This document shows positions 45,712-53,223 of a stretch of DNA of 64,000 nt, piece by piece. Made by a program: the position numbers and the translations under genes. This stretch comes from Pusillimonas minor (GTDB taxonomy: Bacteria; Pseudomonadota; Gammaproteobacteria; Burkholderiales; Burkholderiaceae_B). The stretch's first letter is position 1. Every line of letters begins with the position of its first letter. The stretch is taken from contig NZ_JACJUU010000003.1 in the NCBI RefSeq assembly GCF_014237865.1, positions 1 through 64,000 on the forward strand. The letters run 5' to 3'. Under the pieces are notes generated by a model, which was not told where the DNA came from, ran no database searches, and saw nothing but the letters and a program-made list of their open reading frames with translations.

Positions 45712-46335
45712 GTGCTGATCGGCTACATGCGGGTATCGAAGGCGGACGGATCCCAGTCCACCAATTTGCAACGCGATGCGCTCATCGCCGCTGGTGTGAG
45801 CCTTGCGCACCTTTACGAGGATCTGGCCTCGGGCAGGCGCGATGATCGCCCAGGGTTGGCTGCTTGCCTGAAGGCGCTTCGTGAAGGGGACACGCTGATC
45901 GTGTGGAAGCTCGATCGGCTTGGCCGTGATCTGCGCCACCTGATCAACACCGTGCACGACCTAACTGCGCGTAGCGTGGGCCTGAAGGTCCTGACCGGTC
46001 ACGGTGCGGCGGTCGACACGACGACTGCCGCCGGCAAGCTTGTGTTCGGTATTTTTGCCGCGCTGGCCGAGTTCGAGCGTGAGTTGATTTCCGAGCGAAC
46101 AGTCGCTGGACTTATCTCGGCGCGCGCTCGCGGCAGGAAAGGGGGGCGCCCCTTCAAGATGACCGCCGCCAAGCTACGCCTGGCGATGGCCAGCATGGGG
46201 CAACCGGAAACCAAGGTGGGCGATCTCTGCGAAGAACTCGGGATTACCCGGCAGACGCTCTACCGGCACGTGTCGCCCAAGGGCGAACTGCGGCCAGACG
46301 GCGTAAAGCTGCTCTCCCTCGGTTCAGCCGCATAA
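45697..46335 (+). CDS. tniR: Serine resolvase TniR (TniC)
   Basis: TniR is a Tn3-type serine resolvase that separates cointegrates formed during transposition. It has 212 residues from GTG 45697; GTG 45712 would give 207, the family length. The catalytic serine is in YMRVSKADGSQS (about 10-21), with VWKLDRLGRDLRHL and the C-terminal HTH (MTAAKLRLAMASMGQPETKVGDLCEELGITRQTLYRHVS). It is the last tni gene; an integron cassette lies beyond it. Confidence 0.92.
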   Translation: MTGEKVLIGYMRVSKADGSQSTNLQRDALIAAGVSLAHLYEDLASGRRDDRPGLAACLKALREGDTLIVWKLDRLGRDLRHLINTVHDLTARSVGLKVLTGHGAAVDTTTAAGKLVFGIFAALAEFERELISERTVAGLISARARGRKGGRPFKMTAAKLRLAMASMGQPETKVGDLCEELGITRQTLYRHVSPKGELRPDGVKLLSLGSAA

Positions 46336-46431
46336 ATGGAGGCGACCTGGAACGGGGCGCTGTTCAGTGCGGCAACGATCCGATTACCGGTGTCGACCCA
46401 GAGCAGCCGTAGAGCTTTTGGGAAAGCTGTC

Positions 46432-46572
46432 GTTCAACGCCGAGTTCAGCGGCAGTTTTTAAGTTGTGATTTTATGGAATACTTTTGCGCAGCAAAACCA
46501 TAAAGCCGCGACTTAAAAACTGTCCAGCGCAGGCACGAAGTGCTGGAGCGGTGCTGCAACGACTTGTTAGAT
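46432..46572 (-). other. attC recombination site of the qacE cassette
   Basis: Read on the minus strand, the site starts with the inverse core ATCTAAC (46566-46572) and ends with the core GTTGAAC (46432-46438), enclosing two long complementary arms (for example TTAAAAACTG and CAGTTTTTAA). At 141 bp it is a long attC, as known for the qacE cassette. Confidence 0.85.
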
Positions 46573-46583
46573 GACTGAGTTTA

Positions 46584-46916
46584 TTAGTGGGCACTTGCTT
46601 TGGAAAGCAAGTTTAAAACTACTACACCACTAACTATGAGCCCCATACCTACAAAGCCCCACGCATCAAGCTTTTGCCCATGAAGCAACCAGGCAATGGC
46701 TGTAATTATGACGACGCCGAGTCCCGACCAGACTGCATAAGCAACACCGACAGGGATGGATTTCAGAACCAGAGAAAGAAAATAAAATGCGATGCCATAA
46801 CCGATTATGACAACGGCGGAAGGGGCAAGCTTAGTAAAGCCCTCGCTAGATTTTAATGCGGATGTTGCGATTACTTCGCCAACTATTGAGATAGCAAGAA
46901 AAAGCCAGCCTTTCAT
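46584..46916 (-). CDS. qacE: Quaternary-ammonium efflux protein QacE, full length
   Basis: This SMR-family proton-coupled multidrug exporter works as a dimer in the inner membrane and exports quaternary ammonium biocides and dyes. It has 110 residues, four helices and the membrane-embedded Glu14 ([12 protein letters not shown]). The C-terminus [19 protein letters not shown] marks the intact qacE, not the truncated qacEdelta1 of clinical integrons. Compared with the sequence I remember, residues 8 and 10 differ (LAISIVGE instead of LVIAIVGE). It is the only gene of the cassette array, inserted between attI1 and tniR. Confidence 0.92.
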   Translation of the reverse strand: MKGWLFLAISIVGEVIATSALKSSEGFTKLAPSAVVIIGYGIAFYFLSLVLKSIPVGVAYAVWSGLGVVIITAIAWLLHGQKLDAWGFVGMGLIVSGVVVLNLLSKASAH

Positions 46917-47018
46917 GATATATCTCCCAATTTGTGTAGGGCTTATTATGCACGCTTAAAAATAATAAAAACAGACTTGACCTGATAGTTTGGCTGTGAG
47001 CAATTATGTGCTTAGTGC

Positions 47019-47081
47019 ATCTAACTTTGTTTTAGGGCGACTGCCCTGCTGCGTAACATCGTTGCTGCTCCATAACATCAA
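47019..47081 (-). other. attI1 recombination site
   Basis: The core GTTAGAT (minus strand) at 47019-47025 borders the cassette boundary. The adjacent bases to about 47081 contain the usual IntI1-binding repeats, upstream of intI1. The P2 element upstream lacks the GGG insertion seen in active P2 versions. Confidence 0.82.
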
Positions 47082-47160
47082 ACATCGACCCACGGCGTAA
47101 CGCGCTTGCTGCTTGGATGCCCGAGGCATAGACTGTACAAAAAAACAGTCATAACAAGCC

Positions 47161-48174
47161 ATGAAAACCGCCACTGCGCCGTTACCACCGCTGCGTTCGG
47201 TCAAGGTTCTGGACCAGTTGCGTGAGCGCATACGCTACTTGCATTACAGCTTACGAACCGAACAGGCTTATGTCCACTGGGTTCGTGCCTTCATCCGTTT
47301 CCACGGTGTGCGTCACCCGGCAACCTTGGGCAGCAGCGAAGTCGAGGCATTTCTGTCCTGGCTGGCGAACGAGCGCAAGGTTTCGGTCTCCACGCATCGT
47401 CAGGCATTGGCGGCCTTGCTGTTCTTCTACGGCAAGGTGCTGTGCACGGATCTGCCCTGGCTTCAGGAGATCGGAAGACCTCGGCCGTCGCGGCGCTTGC
47501 CGGTGGTGCTGACCCCGGATGAAGTGGTTCGCATCCTCGGTTTTCTGGAAGGCGAGCATCGTTTGTTCGCCCAGCTTCTGTATGGAACGGGCATGCGGAT
47601 CAGTGAGGGTTTGCAACTGCGGGTCAAGGATCTGGATTTCGATCACGGCACGATCATCGTGCGGGAGGGCAAGGGCTCCAAGGATCGGGCCTTGATGTTA
47701 CCCGAGAGCTTGGCACCCAGCCTGCGCGAGCAGCTGTCGCGTGCACGGGCATGGTGGCTGAAGGACCAGGCCGAGGGCCGCAGCGGCGTTGCGCTTCCCG
47801 ACGCCCTTGAGCGGAAGTATCCGCGCGCCGGGCATTCCTGGCCGTGGTTCTGGGTTTTTGCGCAGCACACGCATTCGACCGATCCACGGAGCGGTGTCGT
47901 GCGTCGCCATCACATGTATGACCAGACCTTTCAGCGCGCCTTCAAACGTGCCGTAGAACAAGCAGGCATCACGAAGCCCGCCACACCGCACACCCTCCGC
48001 CACTCGTTCGCGACGGCCTTGCTCCGCAGCGGTTACGACATTCGAACCGTGCAGGATCTGCTCGGCCATTCCGACGTCTCTACGACGATGATTTACACGC
48101 ATGTGCTGAAAGTTGGCGGTGCCGGAGTGCGCTCACCGCTTGATGCGCTGCCGCCCCTCACTAGTGAGAGGTAG
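47161..48174 (+). CDS. intI1: Class 1 integron integrase IntI1
   Basis: IntI1 is a tyrosine recombinase that inserts and excises gene cassettes at attI1 and attC. The 337 residues are the exact known length. Arg32 and His39 ([10 protein letters not shown]) match the variant associated with PcW. Catalytic residues are R146 region ([19 protein letters not shown]), HxLR in [11 protein letters not shown] and Y in [10 protein letters not shown]; the additional alpha-I2 domain that binds folded attC is present in the middle (about 190-215). It is transcribed away from its cassette. Confidence 0.96.
47248..47276 (-). promoter_or_regulatory. Cassette promoter Pc, weak variant (PcW)
   Basis: On the minus strand TGGACA (47271-47276) and TAAGCT (47248-47253) are 17 bases apart. 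This is the PcW combination, located inside intI1 and directing transcription toward the qacE cassette. Confidence 0.85.
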
Positions 48175-48351
48175 GGCAGCGCAAGTCAATCCTGGCGGAT
48201 TCACTACCCCTGCGCGAAGGCCATCGGTGCCGCATCGAACGGCCGGTTGCGGAAAGTCCTCCCTGCGTCCGCTGATGGCCGGCAGCAGCCCGTCGTTGCC
48301 TGATGGATCCAACCCCTCCGCTGCTATAGTGCAGTCGGCTTCTGACGTTCA

Positions 48352-48376
48352 GTGCAGCCGTCTTCTGAAAACGACA
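48352..48376. repeat. IRi, integron-end inverted repeat
   Basis: On the minus strand it begins TGTCGTTTTCAGAAGACG, matching IRt at 23 of 25 positions. The duplication CATTT follows at 48377-48381. Confidence 0.9.
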
Positions 48377-48381
48377 CATTT
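48377..48381. repeat. Target-site duplication, right copy (CATTT)
   Basis: It matches 41697-41701. Joining the flanks recreates an uninterrupted arsR-resolvase intergenic region. Confidence 0.88.
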
Positions 48382-48455
48382 AGATCGATATGTGATAAAT
48401 TGGCCTGCCAGTTTAAGATGGGTGCATTTGAGTATGCCCAAAGGAGCCCGCAAGT

Positions 48456-49193
48456 ATGCGCAGGACGAAGCCAGTAGCCGCGCCGATGGTGGCGCGGGTC
48501 TATCTGCGCGTCAGCACCGACGCGCAGGACTTGGAACGCCAAGAGGCGATCACTACGGCCGCGAAGGCCGCCGGCTACTACGTCGCCGGCATCTACCGTG
48601 AGAAGGCATCCGGCGCACGCGCCGACCGGCCTGAGCTGCTGCGCATGATCGGCGACCTACAGCCCGGCGAGGTGGTCATTGCCGAGAAGATCGACCGCAT
48701 CAGCCGCCTACCTTTGCCCGAGGCCGAGCGCCTGGTGGCCTCGATACAGGCCAAAGGCGCACGCCTGGCCGTCCCTGGCGTGGTCGATCTATCCGACCTG
48801 GCGGCCGAGGCCCAGGGCGTCGCCAAGATCGTGCTGGAAGCCGTGCAGATCATGCTTTTTCGCCTGGCCTTGCAGATGGCCCGCGACGACTACGAGGACA
48901 GGCGCGAACGCCAGCGCCAAGGCATTGAGTTGGCCCGCCAGGCCGGGCGGTACAAGGGCCGCCGTGCTGATCCGAAGCGCCGCGCCCAAGTTGTCGCGCT
49001 GCGCAAGTCCGGCTACAGCATCAACAAGACCGCCGAGCTGGCCGGGTACAGTGCGGCCCAGGTGAAACGGATATGGGCCGAGGTCAGCCAGGCCGAAGCG
49101 AAGCAGCACGGCGCGTTCGTGGAGGACGCATTGACGGAAGCCGATGCCCTGGCCGCTGTCGGCCAGGATGAGCGCCAGGAGGAAAGGGCATGA
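48456..49193 (+). CDS. Serine resolvase of the island
   Basis: This serine recombinase of 245 residues is related to plasmid ParA/Tn3-type resolvases. The catalytic serine is in YLRVSTDAQDLERQ (about 17-30). The arginine-rich E-helix segment (DRISRLPLPEAERLVASI) is present, then a C-terminal helix-turn-helix (GYSINKTAELAGYSAAQVKRIWAEV). The ATG at 48456 has AAGGAG 10 bases upstream. It is divergent from arsR in the original layout. The Tn402-like transposon landed 75 bases upstream of the start codon, consistent with the preference of Tn402/Tn5053 elements for resolvase res regions. It probably resolves island multimers. Confidence 0.88.
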   Translation: MRRTKPVAAPMVARVYLRVSTDAQDLERQEAITTAAKAAGYYVAGIYREKASGARADRPELLRMIGDLQPGEVVIAEKIDRISRLPLPEAERLVASIQAKGARLAVPGVVDLSDLAAEAQGVAKIVLEAVQIMLFRLALQMARDDYEDRRERQRQGIELARQAGRYKGRRADPKRRAQVVALRKSGYSINKTAELAGYSAAQVKRIWAEVSQAEAKQHGAFVEDALTEADALAAVGQDERQEERA

Positions 49194-49414
49194 AGAAGCC
49201 GAACCAAGACGACGAGCCGTTTTTCATCACCGAGGAGATTGCGGCCGAAATGATCGCCGGCGGCTATGAGTTCGAGCTGCCGCCCATTCCTTGCACCATC
49301 CGCCTACGCGACGTGCTGGAGCGCATGACCGATGCTGAGCTAGCATTGCAGCCGGGCGAGATCGCCGACCAGGAGCGTGAACGCTGCCGGCGCAAGCCGT
49401 GTTCAACCTCATGA
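49190..49414 (+). CDS. Small protein coupled to the resolvase gene
   Basis: The 74-residue acidic product overlaps the resolvase stop in an ATGA. No family is recognised (KKPNQDDEPFFITEEIAAEMIAGGYEFELPPIPC). Coupling suggests a function connected to resolution or copy control. Confidence 0.5.
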   Translation: MKKPNQDDEPFFITEEIAAEMIAGGYEFELPPIPCTIRLRDVLERMTDAELALQPGEIADQERERCRRKPCSTS

Positions 49415-49420
49415 TCTGGT

Positions 49421-49513
49421 CATGGTATTTTTCATGGCACTGAGCCTGATAGTTCTTGCAAATTGTTGTCACTAAAGGGTTTTGTGTGCTTGTTTACAAT
49501 CGAGTGGGAGTGA
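49421..49513. repeat. Internal guaA-like att sequence (third copy)
   Basis: CTTGTTTACAATCGAGTGGGAGTGA at 49489-49513 matches the right att (52781-52805) at 22 of 25 bases and likewise encodes TIEWE-stop. CATGGTATTTTTCATGG precedes it by 68 bases, exactly as at 52713. This is a diverged copy of the island's right end, placed just before ISCR2. Confidence 0.75.
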
Positions 49514-51354
49514 CGGGCACTGGCTGGCAATGTCTAGCAACGGCAGGCATTTCGGCTGAGGGTAAAAGAACTTTCCGCTAAGCGATAGACTGTATGTAAA
49601 CACAGTATTGCAAGGACGCGGAACATGCCTCATGTGGCGGCCAGGACGGCCAGCCGGGATCGGGATACTGGTCGTTACCAGAGCCACCGACCCGAGCAAA
49701 CCCTTCTCTATCAGATCGTTGACGAGTATTACCCGGCATTCGCTGCGCTTATGGCAGAGCAGGGAAAGGAATTGCCGGGCTATGTGCAACGGGAATTTGA
49801 AGAATTTCTCCAATGCGGGCGGCTGGAGCATGGCTTTCTACGGGTTCGCTGCGAGTCTTGCCACGCCGAGCACCTGGTCGCTTTCAGCTGTAAGCGTCGC
49901 GGTTTCTGCCCGAGCTGTGGGGCGCGGCGGATGGCCGAAAGTGCCGCCTTGCTGGTTGATGAAGTACTGCCTGAACAACCCATGCGTCAGTGGGTGTTGA
50001 GCTTCCCGTTTCAGCTGCGTTTCCTGTTTGCCAGCCGGCCCGAGATCATGGGGTGGGTGCTGGGCATCGTTTACCGCGTCATTGCCACGCACCTGGTCAA
50101 GAAAGCGGGCCATACCCACCAAGTGGCCAAGACGGGCGCGGTCACCCTGATCCAGCGTTTTGGATCGGCGCTCAATCTGAATGTTCACTTCCACATGCTG
50201 TTTCTCGACGGTGTGTATGTCGAGCAATCCCACGGCTCAGCGCGTTTCCGCTGGGTCAAGGCGCCGACCAGCCCAGAGCTCACCCAGCTGACGCACACCA
50301 TCGCCCACCGGGTGGGTCGCTATCTGGAACGGCAAGGCCTGCTGGAACGGGATGTCGAAAACAGCTATCTGGCCTCGGATGCGGTGGATGACGACCCGAT
50401 GACACCCCTGCTGGGGCACTCGATCACTTACCGTATCGCTGTCGGTTCACAGGCGGGGCGAAAGGTGTTCACTTTGCAAACTCTGCCGACCAGTGGTGAT
50501 CCGTTCGGTGACGGGATTGGCAAGGTAGCCGGGTCCAGCCTGCACGCCGGCGTGGCGGCCAGGGCCGATGAACGCAAGAAGCTCGAACGGCTGTGCCGGT
50601 ACATCAGCCGCCCGGCGGTATCCGAGAAGCGGCTGTCGTTAACACGAGGCGGCAACGTGCGCTACCAGCTCAAGACGCCGTACCGGGACGGCACCACGCA
50701 CGTCATTTTCGAACCATTGGATTTCATTGCAAGGCTGGCCGCCCTGGTACCGAAGCCCAGAGTCAACCTAACCCGCTTCCACGGGGTGTTCGCACCCAAC
50801 AGTCGGCACCGGGCGTTGGTCACGCCGGCAAAACGGGGCAGGGGCAACAAGGTCAGGGTGGCTGATGAACCGGCAACACCAGCACAACGGCGAGCGTCGA
50901 TGACATGGGCGCAACGGCTCAAGCGTGTTTTCAATATCGACATCGAGACCTGCAGCGGCTGCGGCGGCGCCATGAAAGTCATCGCCTGCATTGAAGACCC
51001 TATAGTGATCAAGCAGATCCTTGATCACCTGAAGCACAAAGCCGAAACCAGCGGGACCAGGGCGTTACCCGAAAGCCGGGCGCCACCGGCTGAGCTGCTC
51101 CTGGGTCTGTTTGACTGACGAGCCTGAAGGCCAACGATACCAATCAAAATGCTGCGTTCACAGCGCCGCGGCAGGGATCCGCCGTGCTGGTTGTCGGAAA
51201 AGGAGCCGCTAGTGGGAAAGAGGAGGGTAAATTTTCAGCGTTGCTGGCTCCCCGTCAGCCGGATTGGGTTGCATCGCAGGGGTGTCGAAAGAGTCAACTG
51301 CGGTCCAAAGCTGTTGGACTTGGGTGAAAAGGGCGTTTATTCTTCCTATACGTT
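49504..51354 (+). mobile_element. ISCR2 (CR2)
   Basis: This IS91-like rolling-circle element has its transposase gene at 49625-51118. Its oriIS end lies where glmM is cut (about 51354). The left (terIS) edge was not seen directly; a length near 1.85 kb would put it at about 49504, inside the internal att copy. It carries no terminal inverted repeats or target duplication, as expected for the family. Confidence 0.7.
49625..51118 (+). CDS. rcr2: ISCR2 transposase (IS91 family)
   Basis: This Y-type HUH rolling-circle transposase of 497 residues has an N-terminal zinc-binding region (CESCHAEHLVAFSCKRRGFCPSC, about 75-97). The HUH motif follows (LNVHFHMLFLDGVYV) and a conserved tyrosine lies in LCRYISRPAVSEKRL. 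A C-terminal CSGCGG finger completes it. One-ended transposition by this family mobilises neighbouring DNA; here sul2 and truncated glmM lie on the oriIS side. Confidence 0.92.
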   Translation: MPHVAARTASRDRDTGRYQSHRPEQTLLYQIVDEYYPAFAALMAEQGKELPGYVQREFEEFLQCGRLEHGFLRVRCESCHAEHLVAFSCKRRGFCPSCGARRMAESAALLVDEVLPEQPMRQWVLSFPFQLRFLFASRPEIMGWVLGIVYRVIATHLVKKAGHTHQVAKTGAVTLIQRFGSALNLNVHFHMLFLDGVYVEQSHGSARFRWVKAPTSPELTQLTHTIAHRVGRYLERQGLLERDVENSYLASDAVDDDPMTPLLGHSITYRIAVGSQAGRKVFTLQTLPTSGDPFGDGIGKVAGSSLHAGVAARADERKKLERLCRYISRPAVSEKRLSLTRGGNVRYQLKTPYRDGTTHVIFEPLDFIARLAALVPKPRVNLTRFHGVFAPNSRHRALVTPAKRGRGNKVRVADEPATPAQRRASMTWAQRLKRVFNIDIETCSGCGGAMKVIACIEDPIVIKQILDHLKHKAETSGTRALPESRAPPAELLLGLFD

Positions 51355-51596
51355 GTCGGCAGCGGGCCAAAAAGGAATACGTCCATGCCCATCGAGGTGA
51401 AACCGGCTGTGAGCGCGGGTTCAAGCATATAGCCCGACAGGCGCGTATCCTTGCCGATCACGACACGATGGCGGTGGTCACCGCGACGAAAGACACGGCC
51501 AGCCGCCATGCCGACGCGCAAGGCGGTTTCCGCCGTCATCGCGCCTTCGTTGGCTTTGCCACGAATACCGTCTGTGCCGAAATATTTGCGCACCAT
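51294..51596 (-). pseudogene. glmM: Phosphoglucosamine mutase, 5' fragment (glmM')
   Basis: Intact GlmM (about 445 residues) converts glucosamine-6-phosphate to the 1-phosphate for cell wall precursor synthesis. Only the first 81 codons remain ([11 protein letters not shown], then [20 protein letters not shown]), followed by 19 codons of ISCR2 sequence after GPLPT (about 51354). The phosphoserine loop is lost. It lies downstream of sul2 on the same strand, the folP-glmM order of bacterial chromosomes. Confidence 0.88.
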
Positions 51597-51682
51597 AAGG
51601 TCGATTATCCTGTCGTCGGGTCGCCCTCAAAGGGGACATGCCTGCTGAACCGCGAATATAGAGAAATATCCCGAATGTGCAG

Positions 51683-52498
51683 TTAACGAATTCTTGCGGT
51701 TTCTTTCAGCGCCGCCAATACCGCCAGCCCGTCGCGCAAGGGGCGCGGCTCGTGTGTGCGGATGAAGTCAGCTCCACCTGCGGCGGCGGCAAGCTCTGCA
51801 GCGAGTGTCGCGGCCCCGACATCCCCCGGACCACGGCCTGTGAGCGCGCGCAGAAAGGATTTGCGCGAAACAGACAGAAGCACCGGCAAATCGAAGCGCA
51901 GCCGCAATTCATCGAACCGCGCCAGCACCGAGAGCGAGGTTTCGGGAGCAGCCCCCAGAAAAAACCCCATGCCGGGATCAAGGACAAGGCGGTTGCGTTT
52001 GATACCGGCACCCGTCAGCGCCGCGATGCGCGCGTCAAAGAACGCCGCAATGTGATCCATGATGTCGCCAGCGGGTGCCTCGCGCCGATCTGCCTGCCCG
52101 TCTTGCACCGAATGCATAACGACGAGTTTGGCAGATGATTTCGCCAATTGCGGATAGAACGCAGCGTCTGGAAAACCGCGAATATCATTGAGATAGGCCA
52201 CACCACGCGACAAGGCATAGGCTTGCGTCGCGGGTTGATAACTGTCGAGCGAGACGGGAATGCCATCTGCCTTGAGCGCGTCCAGCACCGGCGCGATACG
52301 CGCGATTTCTGTGTCGGACGAAACAGGCGCGGCGTCGGGATTGCTGGATGCCGGACCGAGGTCGATCACATCTGCCCCCTCGGCCATCAGCTTACGCGCC
52401 TGCGCAATGGCTGCGTCTGGCGCCAGATACCGGCCTCCATCGGAGAAACTGTCCGAGGTTATGTTGACGATGCCGAAAATGATGAGCGATTTATTCAT
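51683..52498 (-). CDS. sul2: Sulphonamide-resistant dihydropteroate synthase Sul2
   Basis: Sul2 replaces the drug-sensitive DHPS of folate synthesis and discriminates against sulphonamides. The 271 residues fit known Sul2 end to end by eye (MNKSLIIFGIVNITSDSFSDGG, pterin-site segments DPGMGFFLGA and SRKSFL). It lies upstream of glmM' and beside ISCR2, the standard sul2 context. Its 5' region (52499-52600) includes an ATAATAATAATAAT run that may contribute the promoter. Confidence 0.96.
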   Translation of the reverse strand: MNKSLIIFGIVNITSDSFSDGGRYLAPDAAIAQARKLMAEGADVIDLGPASSNPDAAPVSSDTEIARIAPVLDALKADGIPVSLDSYQPATQAYALSRGVAYLNDIRGFPDAAFYPQLAKSSAKLVVMHSVQDGQADRREAPAGDIMDHIAAFFDARIAALTGAGIKRNRLVLDPGMGFFLGAAPETSLSVLARFDELRLRFDLPVLLSVSRKSFLRALTGRGPGDVGAATLAAELAAAAGGADFIRTHEPRPLRDGLAVLAALKETARIR

Positions 52499-52780
52499 GG
52501 GGGCTTCTATAATAATAATAATCGAGCATGAGTCTCATACGGATGCTCGGGTCGAAAGGGAATCCCCAGGCGAGTAACCTGTTTGCGGTGATCCATTAGC
52601 TGCAGGAGCAGAAGAGCATACATCTGGAAGCAAAGCCAGGAAAGCGGCCTATGGAGCTGTGCGGCAGCGCTCAGTAGGCAATTTTTCAAAATATTGTTAA
52701 GCCTTTTCTGAGCATGGTATTTTTCATGGTATTACCAATTAGCAGGAAAATAAGCCATTGAATATAAAAGATAAAAATGT
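52499..52780. other. Gene-free stretch between sul2 and the right island end
   Basis: No convincing gene is present. It holds the sul2 leader and, near its end, CATGGTATTTTTCATGG at 52713-52729 plus a second CATGGTAT at 52725, candidate arm-type sites of the right end. Confidence 0.5.
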
Positions 52781-52883
52781 CTTGTTTACAATAGAATGGG
52801 AATGATCCCGCGTCTGGCATGGTCAGGCACATAATGGCATCAAAAGCCGCAAAGCCCGCGTCATTGCGGGCTTTTTTGTTTGT
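52781..52883. repeat. Right attachment site (attR) of the guaA island
   Basis: CTTGTTTACAATAGAATGG introduces a TIEWE-stop coding tail, then the 87-bp perfect repeat of 30659-30745 (52797-52883) including the terminator hairpin. Beyond it the host sequence resumes. Confidence 0.87.
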
Positions 52884-52904
52884 TGCATGACTGGTCCATT
52901 ATCC

Positions 52905-52941
52905 TTGTATGAATGACTGCATAATCCTATAATTGCAGTCA
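52905..52941 (+). promoter_or_regulatory. Promoter and operator of the fitAB pair
   Basis: TTGTAT (52905-52910) and TATAAT (52928-52933) are 17 bases apart. TGACTGCA (52914-52921) and TGCAGTCA (52934-52941) form a perfect inverted repeat around the -10, ideal for autorepression by the RHH antitoxin. Confidence 0.65.
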
Positions 52942-52968
52942 CAGACAGCAAGCTGGAGGATTTGAATT

Positions 52969-53223
52969 ATGGCAATCCTGACCGTAAGAAATGTGCCAGA
53001 TGATGTGCATCGTGCGTTGCGCGTGCGGGCGGCGGAGCATGGCCGTAGTACGGAGGCCGAGGTGCGAGAGATTCTCGCCGCGGCGGTCAAGCCAGAGAAG
53101 CGTGTGCGTGTAGGTGACGCTCTGGCCGCCATCGGTCGCAAGGTCGGTCTGACCAACGAAGACCTTGCCATCTTCGAGCGTGTGCGGGATAAAGCACCAG
53201 CCAACCCTATGGGTTTTGACTAA
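52969..53223 (+). CDS. FitA-type RHH antitoxin
   Basis: This 84-residue antitoxin has the RHH DNA-binding segment MAILTVRNVPDDVHRAL and a C-terminal tail that would occupy the toxin active site. It overlaps nothing but ends directly before the toxin ATG (stop TAA at 53221-53223). It belongs to host DNA just outside the island. GGAGG precedes the ATG. Confidence 0.87.
   Translation: MAILTVRNVPDDVHRALRVRAAEHGRSTEAEVREILAAAVKPEKRVRVGDALAAIGRKVGLTNEDLAIFERVRDKAPANPMGFD

Larger units (their letters stand above)
41702..48376. mobile_element. Complete Tn402-like transposon with class 1 integron and qacE cassette
   Basis: It is 6,675 bp, with 25-bp terminal inverted repeats at 41702-41726 (IRt) and 48352-48376 (IRi), matching at 23 of 25 positions and beginning TGTCATTTTC / TGTCGTTTTC. 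The order is tniA, tniB, tniQ, tniR, qacE cassette (minus), attI1, intI1. The 5-bp duplication CATTT shows simple insertion. There is no 3'-conserved segment (no qacEdelta1-sul1), so it represents the Tn402-type ancestor layout. It lies in the arsR-resolvase intergenic region, as expected for a res-site-seeking family. Confidence 0.93.

Noticed and set aside
45651..46431. Possible additional integron cassette between tniR and qacE
   Set aside because: Only one attC (46432-46572) and no further gene were found; the sequence 46336-46431 belongs to the tni end.
46584..46916. qacEdelta1 of the clinical 3'-conserved segment
   Set aside because: The C-terminus is the intact qacE form, and no sul1 follows.
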